Below are positions 17,745 to 29,814 of a stretch of 64,000 bases of DNA, piece after piece. Position 1 is the stretch's first letter, and each line of letters starts with the position of its first letter. Origin of the DNA: Herbaspirillum huttiense (lineage in GTDB: Bacteria > Pseudomonadota > Gammaproteobacteria > Burkholderiales > Burkholderiaceae_D); assembly GCF_004367745.1 (NCBI RefSeq), contig NZ_CP037993.1:2914001-2978000 (forward strand). Reading direction: 5' to 3'. The position numbers and the translations under genes were made by a program. The notes below the pieces were generated by a model. It saw only the letters and a list, made by a program, of their open reading frames with translations, did not search any database and had not been told where the DNA came from.

Positions 17745-18205
17745 CGGGAATCGCTCTCCCGCACCGGCGCGCCTGGCGGCGGCAGCTTGACCACCTGCAG
17801 GAAGAAGCCCAGCCGCCGCACCGCTTCGATGAAGTCGTCGTATTCCACCGGCTTGGTGATGTAGACATTGCAGCCCACTTCATAGCAATGGGCGATCTCG
17901 CGCGGATCGTCGGTCGTGGTCAGCATGATTACCGGGATGGCCGCCGTGGCCGCATCCTGCTTCATTCGCCGCAGCACCTCCACCCCATTCACGCGCGGCA
18001 TGTTCACGTCCAGCAGCACCACCACCTGCTGCAGGTCGGTCCGCCCCAGCTCGCCCCCGAAAAAATGATCCAGCGCTTCCTGCCCGTCGCGCAGGCGCTG
18101 GAAGCCGTTGACCAGCCCGGCGCGCCGCAGGTTCTTCTCGACCAGCACGGCATGGCCGTCGTCGTCTTCGACCAGGATGATGTTGACGCTCTGCTCTGTG
18201 GCCAT
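17741..18205 (-). CDS. Single-domain response regulator (Rcp1/CheY-like)
   Basis: 154-residue receiver without output domain. Acidic pocket VEDDDG, phospho-acceptor Asp66 (VVLLDVNMPRVNG), Thr in MLTTTDD and Lys in YITKPVEYDDF are all present. The sequence resembles the small receivers found next to bacteriophytochromes (Rcp1/BRR family). It lies between the CHASE3 kinase (56 bases upstream) and the degenerate HisKA regulator (4-base overlap), so it could take phosphate from that kinase or from BphP. Start ATG precedes ATEQSVNIILVED; no alternative is needed. Confidence 0.9.
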   Translation of the reverse strand: MATEQSVNIILVEDDDGHAVLVEKNLRRAGLVNGFQRLRDGQEALDHFFGGELGRTDLQQVVVLLDVNMPRVNGVEVLRRMKQDAATAAIPVIMLTTTDDPREIAHCYEVGCNVYITKPVEYDDFIEAVRRLGFFLQVVKLPPPGAPVRESDSR

Positions 18206-18261
18206 CTCGTTCCCCCTTGTCCGTTGTTGATCCCTGTTTGTCCGATACGGTCTGACTGCGT

Positions 18262-19872
18262 TCAGAACACCGGCGGGCGGGCCGGCAGGGCGACGTAGAA
18301 ACAGCTGCCCTGCCCTTCGACCGATTCCACCCAGATGCGGCCGCCGTGCCGCTCCACCACCCGCTTGACCAGTGCCAGGCCGATGCCTTCGCCCTTGGCG
18401 GCGTTGCCGTGCAGGCGCTGGAAAGCGATGAACATCTTGTCCATGTAGGCGGCGGGAATGCCGAGCCCGTTGTCGCGCACGAAATAGGTCACCAGACTGG
18501 GTGCCGCCACCACGCTGTCGGCCTGCGGCACGTGACCGATGGTGATGTGGCCCGGACGGCCCGGATCAAGATAGTTGACGGCATTGCCCACCAGGTTGCC
18601 GAGCACCTGCTCTACCGAGGTCGGATCGCCATAGGCCGGCGGCAGGTCCGCTTCGATCTCGACCCGGGCGGATTTGGCGCGGATGCTGCCGCTCATGGCG
18701 GCGACGATGCGGGTAACGATGGCATGCATGTCCAGCATGACTGGCTGGTATTCAACACGGCCAGCACGGGACAGTCGCAACATGGCGTCAATAATCCCGG
18801 CCGAGCGTGTCACGGCATTCTGGATGAAGCGCAGCGATGTATGGATGTCCTCTTCGACAAGCGTGCGCAGGCGTTGCCGGTCCGGTTCGGGCAGGGCCAG
18901 GCGATCCACCTCGTCCAGCAGATCCCGGGTGGCATGGGTGATCTCCTTGCTGAAGCCCTGCAGGTTCACCAGCGGCGAGCGCAGGTCATGCGAGACGCTG
19001 TAGATGAACATCTCATTGTCCTGGGTCTGCTGGCGCAGGTCGGTGTTGACGTCGGCCAGTTCGCGCGCGCGCTGCTCCAGTTCCTCGCGGTAACCCTGGC
19101 CCTGGCGCGCGACTTCGGCGAGGCGCTCGCTGCTGCGATGCAGGGCATCGTCGAGCAGGGATATCTCATCATGGCCACCTACCCGCGCCGCCAGCGGCTG
19201 GCCATCGGCCAGGCGGCGGGCATTGCCGGTGAGCACGCCGATGCGGGTGCTGATATTGCGCGTAAACGCCAGCGAGGCCAGTGCGGCCGTCACGATGGAA
19301 ACCAGCACCGCCAAGATCAGCAGCCAGGTCTGCGAGCGGCGTGCCGCCTGCAGGCGCTCGCTGCGTTCGGCACCCAGACGCCGCTCTTCGGCCACGAAGT
19401 TGTCGAGCAGATTGAGGAAGGTGGAGAGCCGGTGTGCGCCCTGTTCGTCGCGCAACTGGCGGATCAGGTCGTCGCGCTGGCCGCGCATGAGGCGCTCGCG
19501 GGCACCGTCGTCCCAGCTGCGGTAACTGGCAATGGACTCATGCACCGTGCGTACCGCCGCGCTTTGCGACGCGTTGTCGGCAACCAGCCGCGCAAGCTCG
19601 CCGGTCTTGACCTCGATGTCGGCCCACAGGTCGCCCCGGCTCAGGGTGTCCGGCAGGTCCAGCAGCACCGCATTGCGCACGCGCGCTGCCTCCAGCAGCA
19701 TCGGCTCCCGCAGTTCGGCGGCCTTGTTCATCACCTGCAGGGAATGCGAGGCCCAGCCCTCGGCATCCTCGGCATCGGCCTGGACCTTGAACAGCGCTCC
19801 CAGCAGCAGCACTTCAAACAGGCTTGGGATGGCAACGATCAGCAAGCCCTTGGTCAGCAATCTCATGTGCAT
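18262..19872 (-). CDS. CHASE3/HAMP sensor histidine kinase
   Basis: 536-residue membrane kinase. N-terminal helix ~5-30, a periplasmic CHASE3-type helical sensor (~35-180), second helix (~183-205, WLLILAVLVSIVTAALASLA), HAMP, a coiled coil (~255-285), then HisKA YSVSHDLRSPLVNL with His295 and a HATPase domain (LGNLVGNAVNY, DNGLGIP, GEGIGLALVKRVVERHGG). This kinase type is often linked in the genome to phytochromes and single receivers. It is the first gene of a three-gene minus-strand unit (kinase, receiver, receiver-HisKA-like). The signal is not identifiable. An alternative start is two codons downstream (MHM). Confidence 0.9.
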   Translation of the reverse strand: MHMRLLTKGLLIVAIPSLFEVLLLGALFKVQADAEDAEGWASHSLQVMNKAAELREPMLLEAARVRNAVLLDLPDTLSRGDLWADIEVKTGELARLVADNASQSAAVRTVHESIASYRSWDDGARERLMRGQRDDLIRQLRDEQGAHRLSTFLNLLDNFVAEERRLGAERSERLQAARRSQTWLLILAVLVSIVTAALASLAFTRNISTRIGVLTGNARRLADGQPLAARVGGHDEISLLDDALHRSSERLAEVARQGQGYREELEQRARELADVNTDLRQQTQDNEMFIYSVSHDLRSPLVNLQGFSKEITHATRDLLDEVDRLALPEPDRQRLRTLVEEDIHTSLRFIQNAVTRSAGIIDAMLRLSRAGRVEYQPVMLDMHAIVTRIVAAMSGSIRAKSARVEIEADLPPAYGDPTSVEQVLGNLVGNAVNYLDPGRPGHITIGHVPQADSVVAAPSLVTYFVRDNGLGIPAAYMDKMFIAFQRLHGNAAKGEGIGLALVKRVVERHGGRIWVESVEGQGSCFYVALPARPPVF

Positions 19873-20233
19873 TCGCCCGCTTCATGATCATTCTTACGGT
19901 GCAAAGCCACCGGTCAAGCGCTGCCGCGACACGTTGCCCGGCGAGCGCCAGGTTGCATCGGACTGCCACGGGCTTGACCTGCAGTGCGCCCCCTTCGGCG
20001 TTTCCTTGTTGTTCTGTCCTGCGCACGTCCCTGTTTGCTTGCGGCCCTGGATCACGTTGATCCGGTCCCGCAGACGTGCGTTTCTGGTAATCAATTGTTA
20101 CGCACGATTATAAACTCACAATATGCCCGCACGTGTGCGCGATGGCAAGCGTCAATGCAAAAGCCCGGCAGGACACTGCCGGGCTCGGATGAAACGAGGC
20201 TATTCGGCGCCCGGGCCGTGGTGCCCTGCGCCC
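19873..20233. other. Intergenic region with terminator, kinase upstream region
   Basis: 361 bases between the CHASE3 kinase start and the stop of the Gly-zipper gene. It contains the terminator at 20158-20185 and an AT-rich patch at ~20090-20125 (GATTATAAACTC) likely to hold the kinase promoter. No gene was found. Confidence 0.5.
20158..20185 (-). terminator. Intrinsic terminator after the Gly-zipper stress gene
   Basis: AGCCCGGCAG and CTGCCGGGCT form a perfect 10-bp stem with GACA loop; on the minus strand it is followed by TTTTGC. It is 50 bases after the stop codon. Confidence 0.75.
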
Positions 20234-20767
20234 CTACGCATTCACGGGCTGCGGCTGGGAAAGCGGATCAAAGTCGGTCCAGTCGCCCGCGCGGATGTTG
20301 CCCTCGGCGCGTTCCAGATCGCTGCCGTCCACGCCTTGCAGCAGGCGGATGACCTTCAGGCATTGTGGTTCGTCCTCCACGGCGACTGCTACCAGCATCC
20401 CTGCCAGACGCCGCGGCGGCGTGACCTCATCGGTCGCTGCCAGGCTGCCGACCAAGCCACCGAGATGGCCGCCGACCAGACCGCCCAGGGCGGGGCCGAG
20501 CGGGCCCGTCACTGGGGCGGTGGCCAGACCGGCAGCCGCTCCCGCACCGGCGCCCGCTGCAACACCGACGGCGGCACCGCGGTCGGTATCTTCGGCACCG
20601 GGTGATTTGTCGCGATCGCCGCCGACCGCAAAGCGGTCATGCTGGCCCGCCGGGTTGACGAAAAAACTGCTGATCCGGTCTCGTGCAAAGCCGGCCTCTT
20701 CCAGCACCGAGACCGCATGCGTGGCGTCTTCCTGCAAATCGAAACGGGCGGCGATGATGGTGCTCAT
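20234..20767 (-). CDS. Glycine-zipper stress-type protein
   Basis: 177-residue protein. The N-terminus (STIIAARFDLQEDATHAVSV, then LEEAGF) is a ferredoxin-like module common to YflT/DUF1269-type stress proteins that ride along membranes. A long glycine/alanine zipper (GVAAGAGAGAAAGLATAPV, then GPLGPALGGLVGGHLGGLVG) could insert in or bind the membrane. C-terminus repeats the sensor-like fold with LAGMLVAVAVEDEPQ. AGGAGA about 5 bases ahead of ATG decides the start; a longer opening is not supported. It begins 32 bases after the pgi stop and may be cotranscribed with it. Confidence 0.8.
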   Translation of the reverse strand: MSTIIAARFDLQEDATHAVSVLEEAGFARDRISSFFVNPAGQHDRFAVGGDRDKSPGAEDTDRGAAVGVAAGAGAGAAAGLATAPVTGPLGPALGGLVGGHLGGLVGSLAATDEVTPPRRLAGMLVAVAVEDEPQCLKVIRLLQGVDGSDLERAEGNIRAGDWTDFDPLSQPQPVNA

Positions 20768-20799
20768 GGTCTCTCCTGCGCAAGGGCGGGCAGCGCGGC

Positions 20800-22488
<1,689 letters not shown>

Positions 22489-22656
22489 GCGCAAACTCCT
22501 TGTACAACATGGCGGGGCCGGCGGAGATGCCGGTATCGCGTCATGGTAGTGGCCGGAGACAAATGCACGACATCGGACGGCGGAACATTTCCATGTAGGA
22601 AAAGAGGAAGTCATGCGTGACGACGCACACAAGCACAGCGCCATGCGTGAAACTCA

Positions 22657-22688
22657 GAGCCCCCGAACAATCGGTTGTTCGGGGGCTC
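22657..22688 (-). terminator. Strong hairpin terminator between treY and pgi
   Basis: GAGCCCCCGAACAA and TTGTTCGGGGGCTC form a perfect 14-bp stem with a 4-base loop, 14 bases beyond the treY stop. T-runs are short on both sides, so it may act as a terminator or as a 3'-end stabiliser. Confidence 0.7.
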
Positions 22689-22701
22689 TTCACGCTACGG
22701 C

Positions 22702-25659
22702 TCAATTCACACGCAACGCCAGCAATTCCACCGGCAGGCTGCCCAGAATGTCAGCCACCACAATGCTGCCGCCGCGTTCGCCATCAGGCATGGCGCACTC
22801 CTCCAGCTCACCCTGGCCACTGGTGAGCACGCTGCGCCAACGGCGCATGCCGCCGCCAGCATGCGACAGGACCTGCGGAATGGCGATGCGCGTATCGCCC
22901 CAGGACTCGGCAGAGACCAGCGGCAAAGCCTCTTCGCGGCGTCCCTCGAAGGACAGCAGATGACCGGCCAGGCGCGTGCAGATCACCAATGTTGCCTCAA
23001 GCGCGTGCTCGCCGCCTTCCTGCACCGGCAACAGCCGGGCAAAGGCGATCACGTGCCGCGCCAGCTTGCCGTGGGTAGTCAACGGAACATAAGTACCCTG
23101 CGCAAACAAGAGCGCATGATCGCGCCGGTACTGCAGCACAGCGTGAATCAATTGCTGCTTGGCGCTGCCGCTCTGCCAGTCGCGCAACGACACCGGCCGG
23201 CTGACGGCGTCGGCCAGACGCCTTTCACGCAAGGCGAAATCCACCGGACGACGATTGTCGGGATCGACCATGCTCAAATCCCACAGCTCGCTGCCTTGGT
23301 AGAAATCCGGTACGCCCGGCGAGGTCAGCTTGAGCATGGTCTGCGACAGGCTGTTGACCGTGCCCAGCGGTGCCAGCCGGCGCACGAAATCTTCCAGCTC
23401 GGTGAGGAAAGGATGATGGCGCGGATCGAGTCCCGGATCACACAGCAGCGCGCGCGTAAAGCGCTCGCAGGCCGCCTCGTAGTCAGTGTGCGGCACCACC
23501 CAGTCGCTGCGGCGCTTGGCTTCGCGCAAGGCCTTGCGTTGCCAGGCGATCACGCGCTCGGCCAGTTCGCCCAGTGCACTGAGGTCATCGTCACCGGCAC
23601 GCATGCCGTCGGGCCAGGCACCGACCAATGTCTGGTACAGCATGCATTCATCGACTGCATCGATGCCGCCCTGCTGGCCCGCCGTCGCCGCCACGATGGG
23701 CGCGTTCAATTGGTGCCAGTGACGCAGCACCGTGGACCATTCCTCGGCAATTTCGGAGAGCGCGGCCAGCCGCATGCGGGCATCCTCCCCGCGCTTGTGA
23801 TCGTGGGTGCCGGTGGCCAGCAGGCTGCCCGGCGTCTGCTCGGCGCGTCTGGCCGCGAGCCGGTGGAAGTGCGACACCGACAGTGACAGATGGGCCGGCT
23901 CGGCACCGACTTCATTGCGCGAGAGCAGTCGGCCAAAGCGATAGAAGGCCGTGTCCTCCATCGACTTGGCCGTCAGCGGTGGCGTCAGTTGCTGGAATCG
24001 CGCCATGGCACGCAGCTGCAGGGCGCGGCGATGCGCATCGCGGCTGTCCAGCAACAGGTCCCCGCCCAGCCAGCCTTCCACCACATGCAGCGTGGCATGG
24101 TCGGCCGCATGCAGCGTGGACTCGGCCTTCTGCACGGTAGCGGCCAGCAGCTCGCGCTCCCCGGCCGGCATGCCCTGCTCGTTGGCGTAGGTACGGTAGA
24201 CCGGGAAATGCACCAGCAGCTCGGCCACTGCACGGCGGATGGACATGAGCGTCAGGTCGCGTGTCTGCGTGGCGCTGCGCGCCAGCTGGTGCAGGCACAG
24301 CGTCAGGGCATTGAATTCCGCAGCAAAATTGCGGACCAGGAAGCTGCGCCGCGCCTCCTGCACGATGGTCGGGAAATGGCACAGCTCGCCCGGACCGTGG
24401 CTCTGCAGCTGATCGGCCGTCACCGGCAACTCGCCAACAATGTCGCGCCAGAGTTCGTCCAGCACCGGCTCGCCCTCGCCATCGTGCAGCACCGCCGCGC
24501 ATTGGTCCATGAACTCGTAACCGGTGGTGCCGTCGAGTTGCCAGCCGGGTGGCAGGCTTTCGTCGCCGGCCAGAATCTTCTCGGCGATCAGATAGGGTTC
24601 GTGGCCGGGCCGCAGCGTCCGCAGGCGCTCGCGCAAACGCAGGCAATAGGTGGCGGGATCGGTCAGGCCATCGATATGGTCCAGCCGCAAGCCATCGATG
24701 ATGCCCTCGGCATACAGCCGGAAGATCTCGGCATGCATGGCCTCGAAGACGTCTTCGCGCTCCACGCGCATGCCCACCAGTTCGCTCACTTCGAAGAAGC
24801 GCCGCCAGTTGATCTCATCGGCGGCATTGCGCCAGTACGCCAGACGATAGTGCTGACGCTCCAGCAATTGATGCATGGCACTGCGGCCATGCGGCTGGCT
24901 GGCCGAGAACGCAGCGAGCGCGGCGTCGATGTCGGCCAGCGCCTCGGGATCGGCGGCCAGGGCGCGCAATTGCGCGCGGGCGGAATCGGCGCGGCCATCC
25001 TTGCCCTCCTGCGCGGGATCGATGGCGGCAAAGGCAGCGATCACATCCTTGAGTCGCGCACTGCCTGCCGTCTCCAGTACGGCGGCGTAATCCGCGGGCG
25101 TCAGCGGGAACACATTGTCGTGATGCGCAATCTGCAGCTCGCCGTGCTCGGCATCAAAGCGCAACACCAGCTCGCCCGCCTCCAGCGCTTCCGCGTAGGG
25201 TTGTCCCAGGAAAGGCAGCAGGACCTTGCCGCTCAGGGCCGGATCGGGGCTGTCCCAATGGATGTCGAACCATTCGGCGTGGCGGCTGTGGCGGCCCCAG
25301 CGCAGCACGTCCTGCCACCACGCATTGTGTTGGCCCACGGCCATGTGGTTGGGCACGATGTCGACCACGATGCCCATGCCCTGTGCGTGCAAGCGCTGGA
25401 GCAACTGGCGCAGTCCGGCTTCGCCCCCCAGTTCGGGATTGATGCGGGTGGCATCCACCACATCATAGCCATGGGTGGAACCCGGGCGCGCCACCAGGAT
25501 GGGTGAAAGATAGAAGTGGCTGATGCCCAGGCGGTGGTAGTAGTCCACCGTCGCGGCCGCCTGCTCGAAACGGAAATCACGGTGCAGCTGCAGCCGCGCG
25601 GTGGCGCGCGGGATGCTGCTGTGCGCCGCAGGGTCTGGCGATACGGAAGGGGCTGGCAT
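22702..25659 (-). CDS. treY: Maltooligosyltrehalose synthase
   Basis: 985-residue GH13 enzyme that turns the reducing-end alpha-1,4 bond of malto-oligosaccharides into the alpha,alpha-1,1 bond of maltooligosyltrehalose. Marks: ATARLQLHRDFRFEQA at the N-terminus, HGYDVVDATRINPELGG, IVVDIVPNHMA, nucleophile region DGLRLDHIDGL, LIAEKIL, and GTHDHKRGEDARMRL. Length (~950-1000) is normal. It overlaps the malQ stop by one base (TGATG) and is last in the operon glgB-glgX-treZ-malQ-treY. Together with TreZ it makes trehalose from glycogen-derived maltodextrin. Confidence 0.96.
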   Translation of the reverse strand: MPAPSVSPDPAAHSSIPRATARLQLHRDFRFEQAAATVDYYHRLGISHFYLSPILVARPGSTHGYDVVDATRINPELGGEAGLRQLLQRLHAQGMGIVVDIVPNHMAVGQHNAWWQDVLRWGRHSRHAEWFDIHWDSPDPALSGKVLLPFLGQPYAEALEAGELVLRFDAEHGELQIAHHDNVFPLTPADYAAVLETAGSARLKDVIAAFAAIDPAQEGKDGRADSARAQLRALAADPEALADIDAALAAFSASQPHGRSAMHQLLERQHYRLAYWRNAADEINWRRFFEVSELVGMRVEREDVFEAMHAEIFRLYAEGIIDGLRLDHIDGLTDPATYCLRLRERLRTLRPGHEPYLIAEKILAGDESLPPGWQLDGTTGYEFMDQCAAVLHDGEGEPVLDELWRDIVGELPVTADQLQSHGPGELCHFPTIVQEARRSFLVRNFAAEFNALTLCLHQLARSATQTRDLTLMSIRRAVAELLVHFPVYRTYANEQGMPAGERELLAATVQKAESTLHAADHATLHVVEGWLGGDLLLDSRDAHRRALQLRAMARFQQLTPPLTAKSMEDTAFYRFGRLLSRNEVGAEPAHLSLSVSHFHRLAARRAEQTPGSLLATGTHDHKRGEDARMRLAALSEIAEEWSTVLRHWHQLNAPIVAATAGQQGGIDAVDECMLYQTLVGAWPDGMRAGDDDLSALGELAERVIAWQRKALREAKRRSDWVVPHTDYEAACERFTRALLCDPGLDPRHHPFLTELEDFVRRLAPLGTVNSLSQTMLKLTSPGVPDFYQGSELWDLSMVDPDNRRPVDFALRERRLADAVSRPVSLRDWQSGSAKQQLIHAVLQYRRDHALLFAQGTYVPLTTHGKLARHVIAFARLLPVQEGGEHALEATLVICTRLAGHLLSFEGRREEALPLVSAESWGDTRIAIPQVLSHAGGGMRRWRSVLTSGQGELEECAMPDGERGGSIVVADILGSLPVELLALRVN

Positions 25660-27923
25660 CAAATCTCCTTGGCGGTGCCGCCGCGCACGCGGCGCAGGCG
25701 CTCCAGCCTGGCCTTGGCGGCGTAGGCGGAAAACAGTTGCGGCGTGTCTTCCGGCAAGCGGCGACGCCAGTTGGGGTGGGGCTCGGTCATGCCGGGCAGA
25801 TTGGGTTGCTGGGTCAGGCCGAGGATGTCTTCCACCGGCACCACGGCCAGCGAGGCAGGCGTGGCGGCGACGTAATCCAGTGCGGCATCAACCACCATGG
25901 CACAGTCGTCCAGCGCAACGGGCAAGGCGGACTCCTCGTCGCCTTCCTTGAGGGCCGGCGCAGCTTCGGGCAGCGGGCCGCTCGCGCAGCCCTGCTGCAC
26001 CAGTCCTTGCCAGAGCTGGCTGCGCTCTTCACGACGCTGCTCACGGGCGGCCGGCAAGCCGTCCTCCAGTTGTCCGAGACGCTCGCGCCAGGCCAGATCG
26101 GCACCGGACCACCAACCGGCCACCGTCGGCAGGTCGTGCGTGGTCGTCACGGCAATGGCCTGGCGCGACCAGTCCGAGGGCGGCAGGAAACTCGTCTTCT
26201 CACGCTGGAACCAGAGCACGCGAATACCCGAGACACCCGCCTCATCCAGCACGGAATCGAAGCCGGGCGGCACGGTGCCCAGGTCCTCGCCGATGACAAT
26301 GCTCCGATAGCGCCAGGACTCCAGCGCGATCAGGCGCAGCATGTCCTGCTGGGGGAAGGATACATAGGCCCCGGCATCGGCCTCTCTCCCCTGCGGCACC
26401 AGCCACAGGCGGTTCAAGCCGAGCACGTGGTCGATGCGGACCCCGCCGCCCTGCGCGAAGGTCGCACGCAGCATGGACAGGTAAGCACGATAGCCGGTAC
26501 GGCGCAGGGCCAGTGGCGAAAACGCGCCCAGCCCCCAGTTCTGGCCCTGCGGGGCCAGGCGATCCGGTGGCGCGCCGACGGTCAGGCCGGCGGCGATCTC
26601 GTCCTGATGGCTCCAGGCCTGGCTGCCGCCATTGTCGGCACCGACGGCCAGATCGGCGATGAGACCGATGGCCATGCCCGCCACCCGAGCGCTGTGCTGG
26701 GCCTCTGCCAGCTGGCGTGCCGCCTGCCATTGCAGGAACAGGTGAAAATCGATCTCGCCCGCATGCTCGGCCGCAAAGGCCTGCATCTCGGGGGTATCGG
26801 GATGGCGGCCAGCCTCGCCCCATTGCCGCCAGTCGCAGCAACCGGCAACACCCTGGCTACTCAGGTGGTGGCTGTAGGCTTCAAACAAGGCATGGGCGCG
26901 CAGTGCGGCACCGCCTTCGAGCTGAAAGGCGGCGAAGGCGGCCTGCTGCGTGGCATCGCCGGCATGTTCGGTGCGGAACAGCGCATGAAGCCGGCGCAGC
27001 AGCGTCATGCGATGCGCACCGGCGCGCGCCCAGTCGATCAGGTTGGATTGTTGAAGGCGTTCATGCGCGGCGATCATTTCCGAGCCGCCCTCGGCCAGCA
27101 CCTGGGCCTGGGCATCCGCACCGAGAATGCCCGCCGGATCGATCAGAAACGGATTGAGGAACAGACGGCTGGACGGCGAATACGGGCTGCTGCGGCCGGG
27201 ATCGGCGGCAAACATGGCATGCACCGGCGACATCGCCAGCGCGGCGGCACCATAGTGCGCGGCCAGCGGTGCCAGCTCGGCCAGCGCGCCGAAGTGGCCG
27301 ATGCCGCCGTCGCCATAGACCTTGCGCGCTTCCTTGAGGCTGTCGCTGCGCAAGCCATAGACCTGCGCAGCCAGCGCCCAGCCGCGCTCGCGGCCCTGCT
27401 CGGCCAGTGCATCGGCAATGGTGTAGCAACGCGGCGGTGCGATGGCCAGCGTCAGGATGTGACCTGCCACCAGCAGGCGGTGATAGCCGGGGACATTAAT
27501 GGGCGGCAAGGTTGGCGGCGCGTTCAGATCGGAGGAGATCAGCAGGGTCAGGCGGGCGCCGTTGTCCAGCTCCACGCGGCAGGACAGTCCATGCAAGCGC
27601 GAATGCGCAGGCAGTGCAACCGGCTGATGCTGTACGCCCGTCAACAGCGGAGGCAGGTAGCCTACCGCGTGCTCGCGGTCGAGCTGCGCCAGGCTGTCAC
27701 GGCAGTCGCTGGCCGTAGCGCAGGGCAGGCCCAGCGCTTCCAGGATGGCCTGCAAAGCCTCATCGGCCACGACCTGCGGCTGGTCGTAAGCGTCGATCCA
27801 GTGGACGGCAATGCCGGCACGTTCTGCCAAACGATATAAATCGTTTTCAGACGAGGACGAATTCACCGGGGCAATGAGTTCGGGGGCCGCTGACGCGGCC
27901 GGCTGGCGCAGGGCGGCGTTCAT
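25659..27923 (-). CDS. malQ: 4-alpha-glucanotransferase (amylomaltase)
   Basis: 754-residue GH77 enzyme that transfers alpha-1,4-glucan segments between malto-oligosaccharides. Active-site marks include RIDHVLGLNRLW (nucleophile Asp), IGEDLGTVPPGF (acid/base Glu) and VTTTHDLPTVAGWW. It is of the longer bacterial form, with an extra N-terminal domain before ~200. ATG at 27923 overlaps the treZ stop (ATGA), which fixes the start; its own stop overlaps the treY start by one base. In this operon it would reshuffle the maltodextrins released by GlgX so that TreY receives chains of workable length. Confidence 0.95.
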   Translation of the reverse strand: MNAALRQPAASAAPELIAPVNSSSSENDLYRLAERAGIAVHWIDAYDQPQVVADEALQAILEALGLPCATASDCRDSLAQLDREHAVGYLPPLLTGVQHQPVALPAHSRLHGLSCRVELDNGARLTLLISSDLNAPPTLPPINVPGYHRLLVAGHILTLAIAPPRCYTIADALAEQGRERGWALAAQVYGLRSDSLKEARKVYGDGGIGHFGALAELAPLAAHYGAAALAMSPVHAMFAADPGRSSPYSPSSRLFLNPFLIDPAGILGADAQAQVLAEGGSEMIAAHERLQQSNLIDWARAGAHRMTLLRRLHALFRTEHAGDATQQAAFAAFQLEGGAALRAHALFEAYSHHLSSQGVAGCCDWRQWGEAGRHPDTPEMQAFAAEHAGEIDFHLFLQWQAARQLAEAQHSARVAGMAIGLIADLAVGADNGGSQAWSHQDEIAAGLTVGAPPDRLAPQGQNWGLGAFSPLALRRTGYRAYLSMLRATFAQGGGVRIDHVLGLNRLWLVPQGREADAGAYVSFPQQDMLRLIALESWRYRSIVIGEDLGTVPPGFDSVLDEAGVSGIRVLWFQREKTSFLPPSDWSRQAIAVTTTHDLPTVAGWWSGADLAWRERLGQLEDGLPAAREQRREERSQLWQGLVQQGCASGPLPEAAPALKEGDEESALPVALDDCAMVVDAALDYVAATPASLAVVPVEDILGLTQQPNLPGMTEPHPNWRRRLPEDTPQLFSAYAAKARLERLRRVRGGTAKEI

Positions 27924-29814
27924 GCTGCGCTCCCGGCCTCGGCGGCGGCCGGAGGTTCGCGCAGTGCCAGGATGGCATGGCCCGGGAAGCTGCCGGCGGC
28001 CAGCGCCTCCAGTGCGCCGCCACTGTCGAAGAGCACGTCGGCTCCGGCCGGCTGGGCCAGATCGTCCAGGGCTTCCTGCAGCGGCGCTTCGTCGAGATTG
28101 ACCGTGATGTTGAGGACGCTGCCATTGGCCAGTTGCCAGCGCGCGTGCACGGCCTTGGGACCGATGGCGCGCGCCTCCAGCGACTTGGCTCCACGCAGGT
28201 AAGGCACGATGTGCAGCTTGCGGATGTGCAGCAGTTCGGCGACGCGCCGCAGGCAAGCCGCCGAACCGGGTGCCGGACCGGGCTCCGGAATGGAGGACAC
28301 GAAGGTGGCAAAACTGTTGGGATCCGGAATCTGCTCCAGCAGCTTGGGATCGGCAAATTGCGGGAAGCGCGCGAACTCGCGTCGGCGCCCTTCCCGCACT
28401 GCCTTCACCAGTTCTTCGTCGCGATGGCTGGTGAAATACAGGAAAGGCTGCACCGCGCAGAATTCCTCGCCCATGAACAGCATCGGCACCTGCGGTGCCA
28501 GCAGGATCAGGGCCTGTGCGGCGTGCAAGGCCAGCGGATGGGCCAGCACGGTCAGGCGCTCGCCGAAGGCGCGATTGCCGATCTGGTCGTGGTTCTGCAG
28601 GAAATTGACGAAGGCCGTGGGCGGCAGGTCCGCACTGGGCTCGCCACGCGGCTCACCGGAATACGGCGAAACCTCGCCCTGATAGACGAAGCCCTGTTGC
28701 AGGCAGCGCGCCAGTTTCTCGGCCGGGGCCTCGGCATAGGCGCTGTAGTAGCCGCTGTCCTCGCCGGTCAGCAGCACGTGCAGGACGTGATGGGCGTCAT
28801 CATTCCACTGCGCATCGTAGACATGGCTGGAGCGCTCGCGCACCTGGCCGATCTCGGCCACTTCCGCCTCGGCCTCGACGGCAGCGGTATAGCCCAGCAG
28901 ATGCGCGGCGTTGCCGTCATGCTCCAGCACCAGATGCACATGGCGTTCATTGCCGATCTCGGCGCGGACGCGCTGGCCCAGCGCCACCAGCCAGTCGGGC
29001 TCGCAGATGGCGTGCACGGCATCCAGGCGCAGGCCGTCGAAACGATATTCCTGCAGCCAGTACAGCGCGTTCTGGGTAAAGAAGTCCGCCACTTCCGGCC
29101 GGCGGAAATCGATGGTCGCACCCCACAGGGTATTCATGTCATGGCGGAAGAAATCCGGCGCATAGCTGTGGAGGTAGTTGCCATCCGGCCCGAAGTGGTT
29201 GTAGACCACGTCGAGGAACACCATCATGCCCAGTCCGTGCGCGGTATCGATCAGCGCCTTGAGCTGGTCCGGCGTGCCATAGCTGGCATCGGGCGCAAAC
29301 GGCAGCACGCCGTCATAGCCCCAGTTGTGAGCCCCGGGGAATTCGGCCACCGGCATCAGTTCGATGGCGGTGATGCCCAGTTCGGCCAGTTCGGTCAGGC
29401 GCTGCTGGATGCCGGCAAAGCCGCCCATTGCGCCCGGATGCAATTCGTACAGCACGGTCTCTTCCCACGGACGCCCCTGCCAGTTCGTGTGCTGCCAGAG
29501 GAAGGCTTCCGGATCGACCACCACGCTGGGATCGAAGACATCGCCGGCCTGGCCGCGCGAGGCCGGGTCCGGTGCGCTCACTTCGCCCTGCTCGCGGGTC
29601 TGGAACACATAGCGATACAGGGTGCCCGGATCACACTCGGTCTCGAGCACGTACCACGCCGGGGAGGCCGCATCCTCGGCGCTCATGGGCAGGCGGCCAC
29701 GGCCGGTGATGTCCACCGCGACCGCGTCGGCACCGGGTGCCCAGACGCGGAAGCGCACCTGGCCGGGCGCGGTGACCTGCGCGCCGAACGGCAGCTTCAC
29801 GGAAAAGCGGGCAC

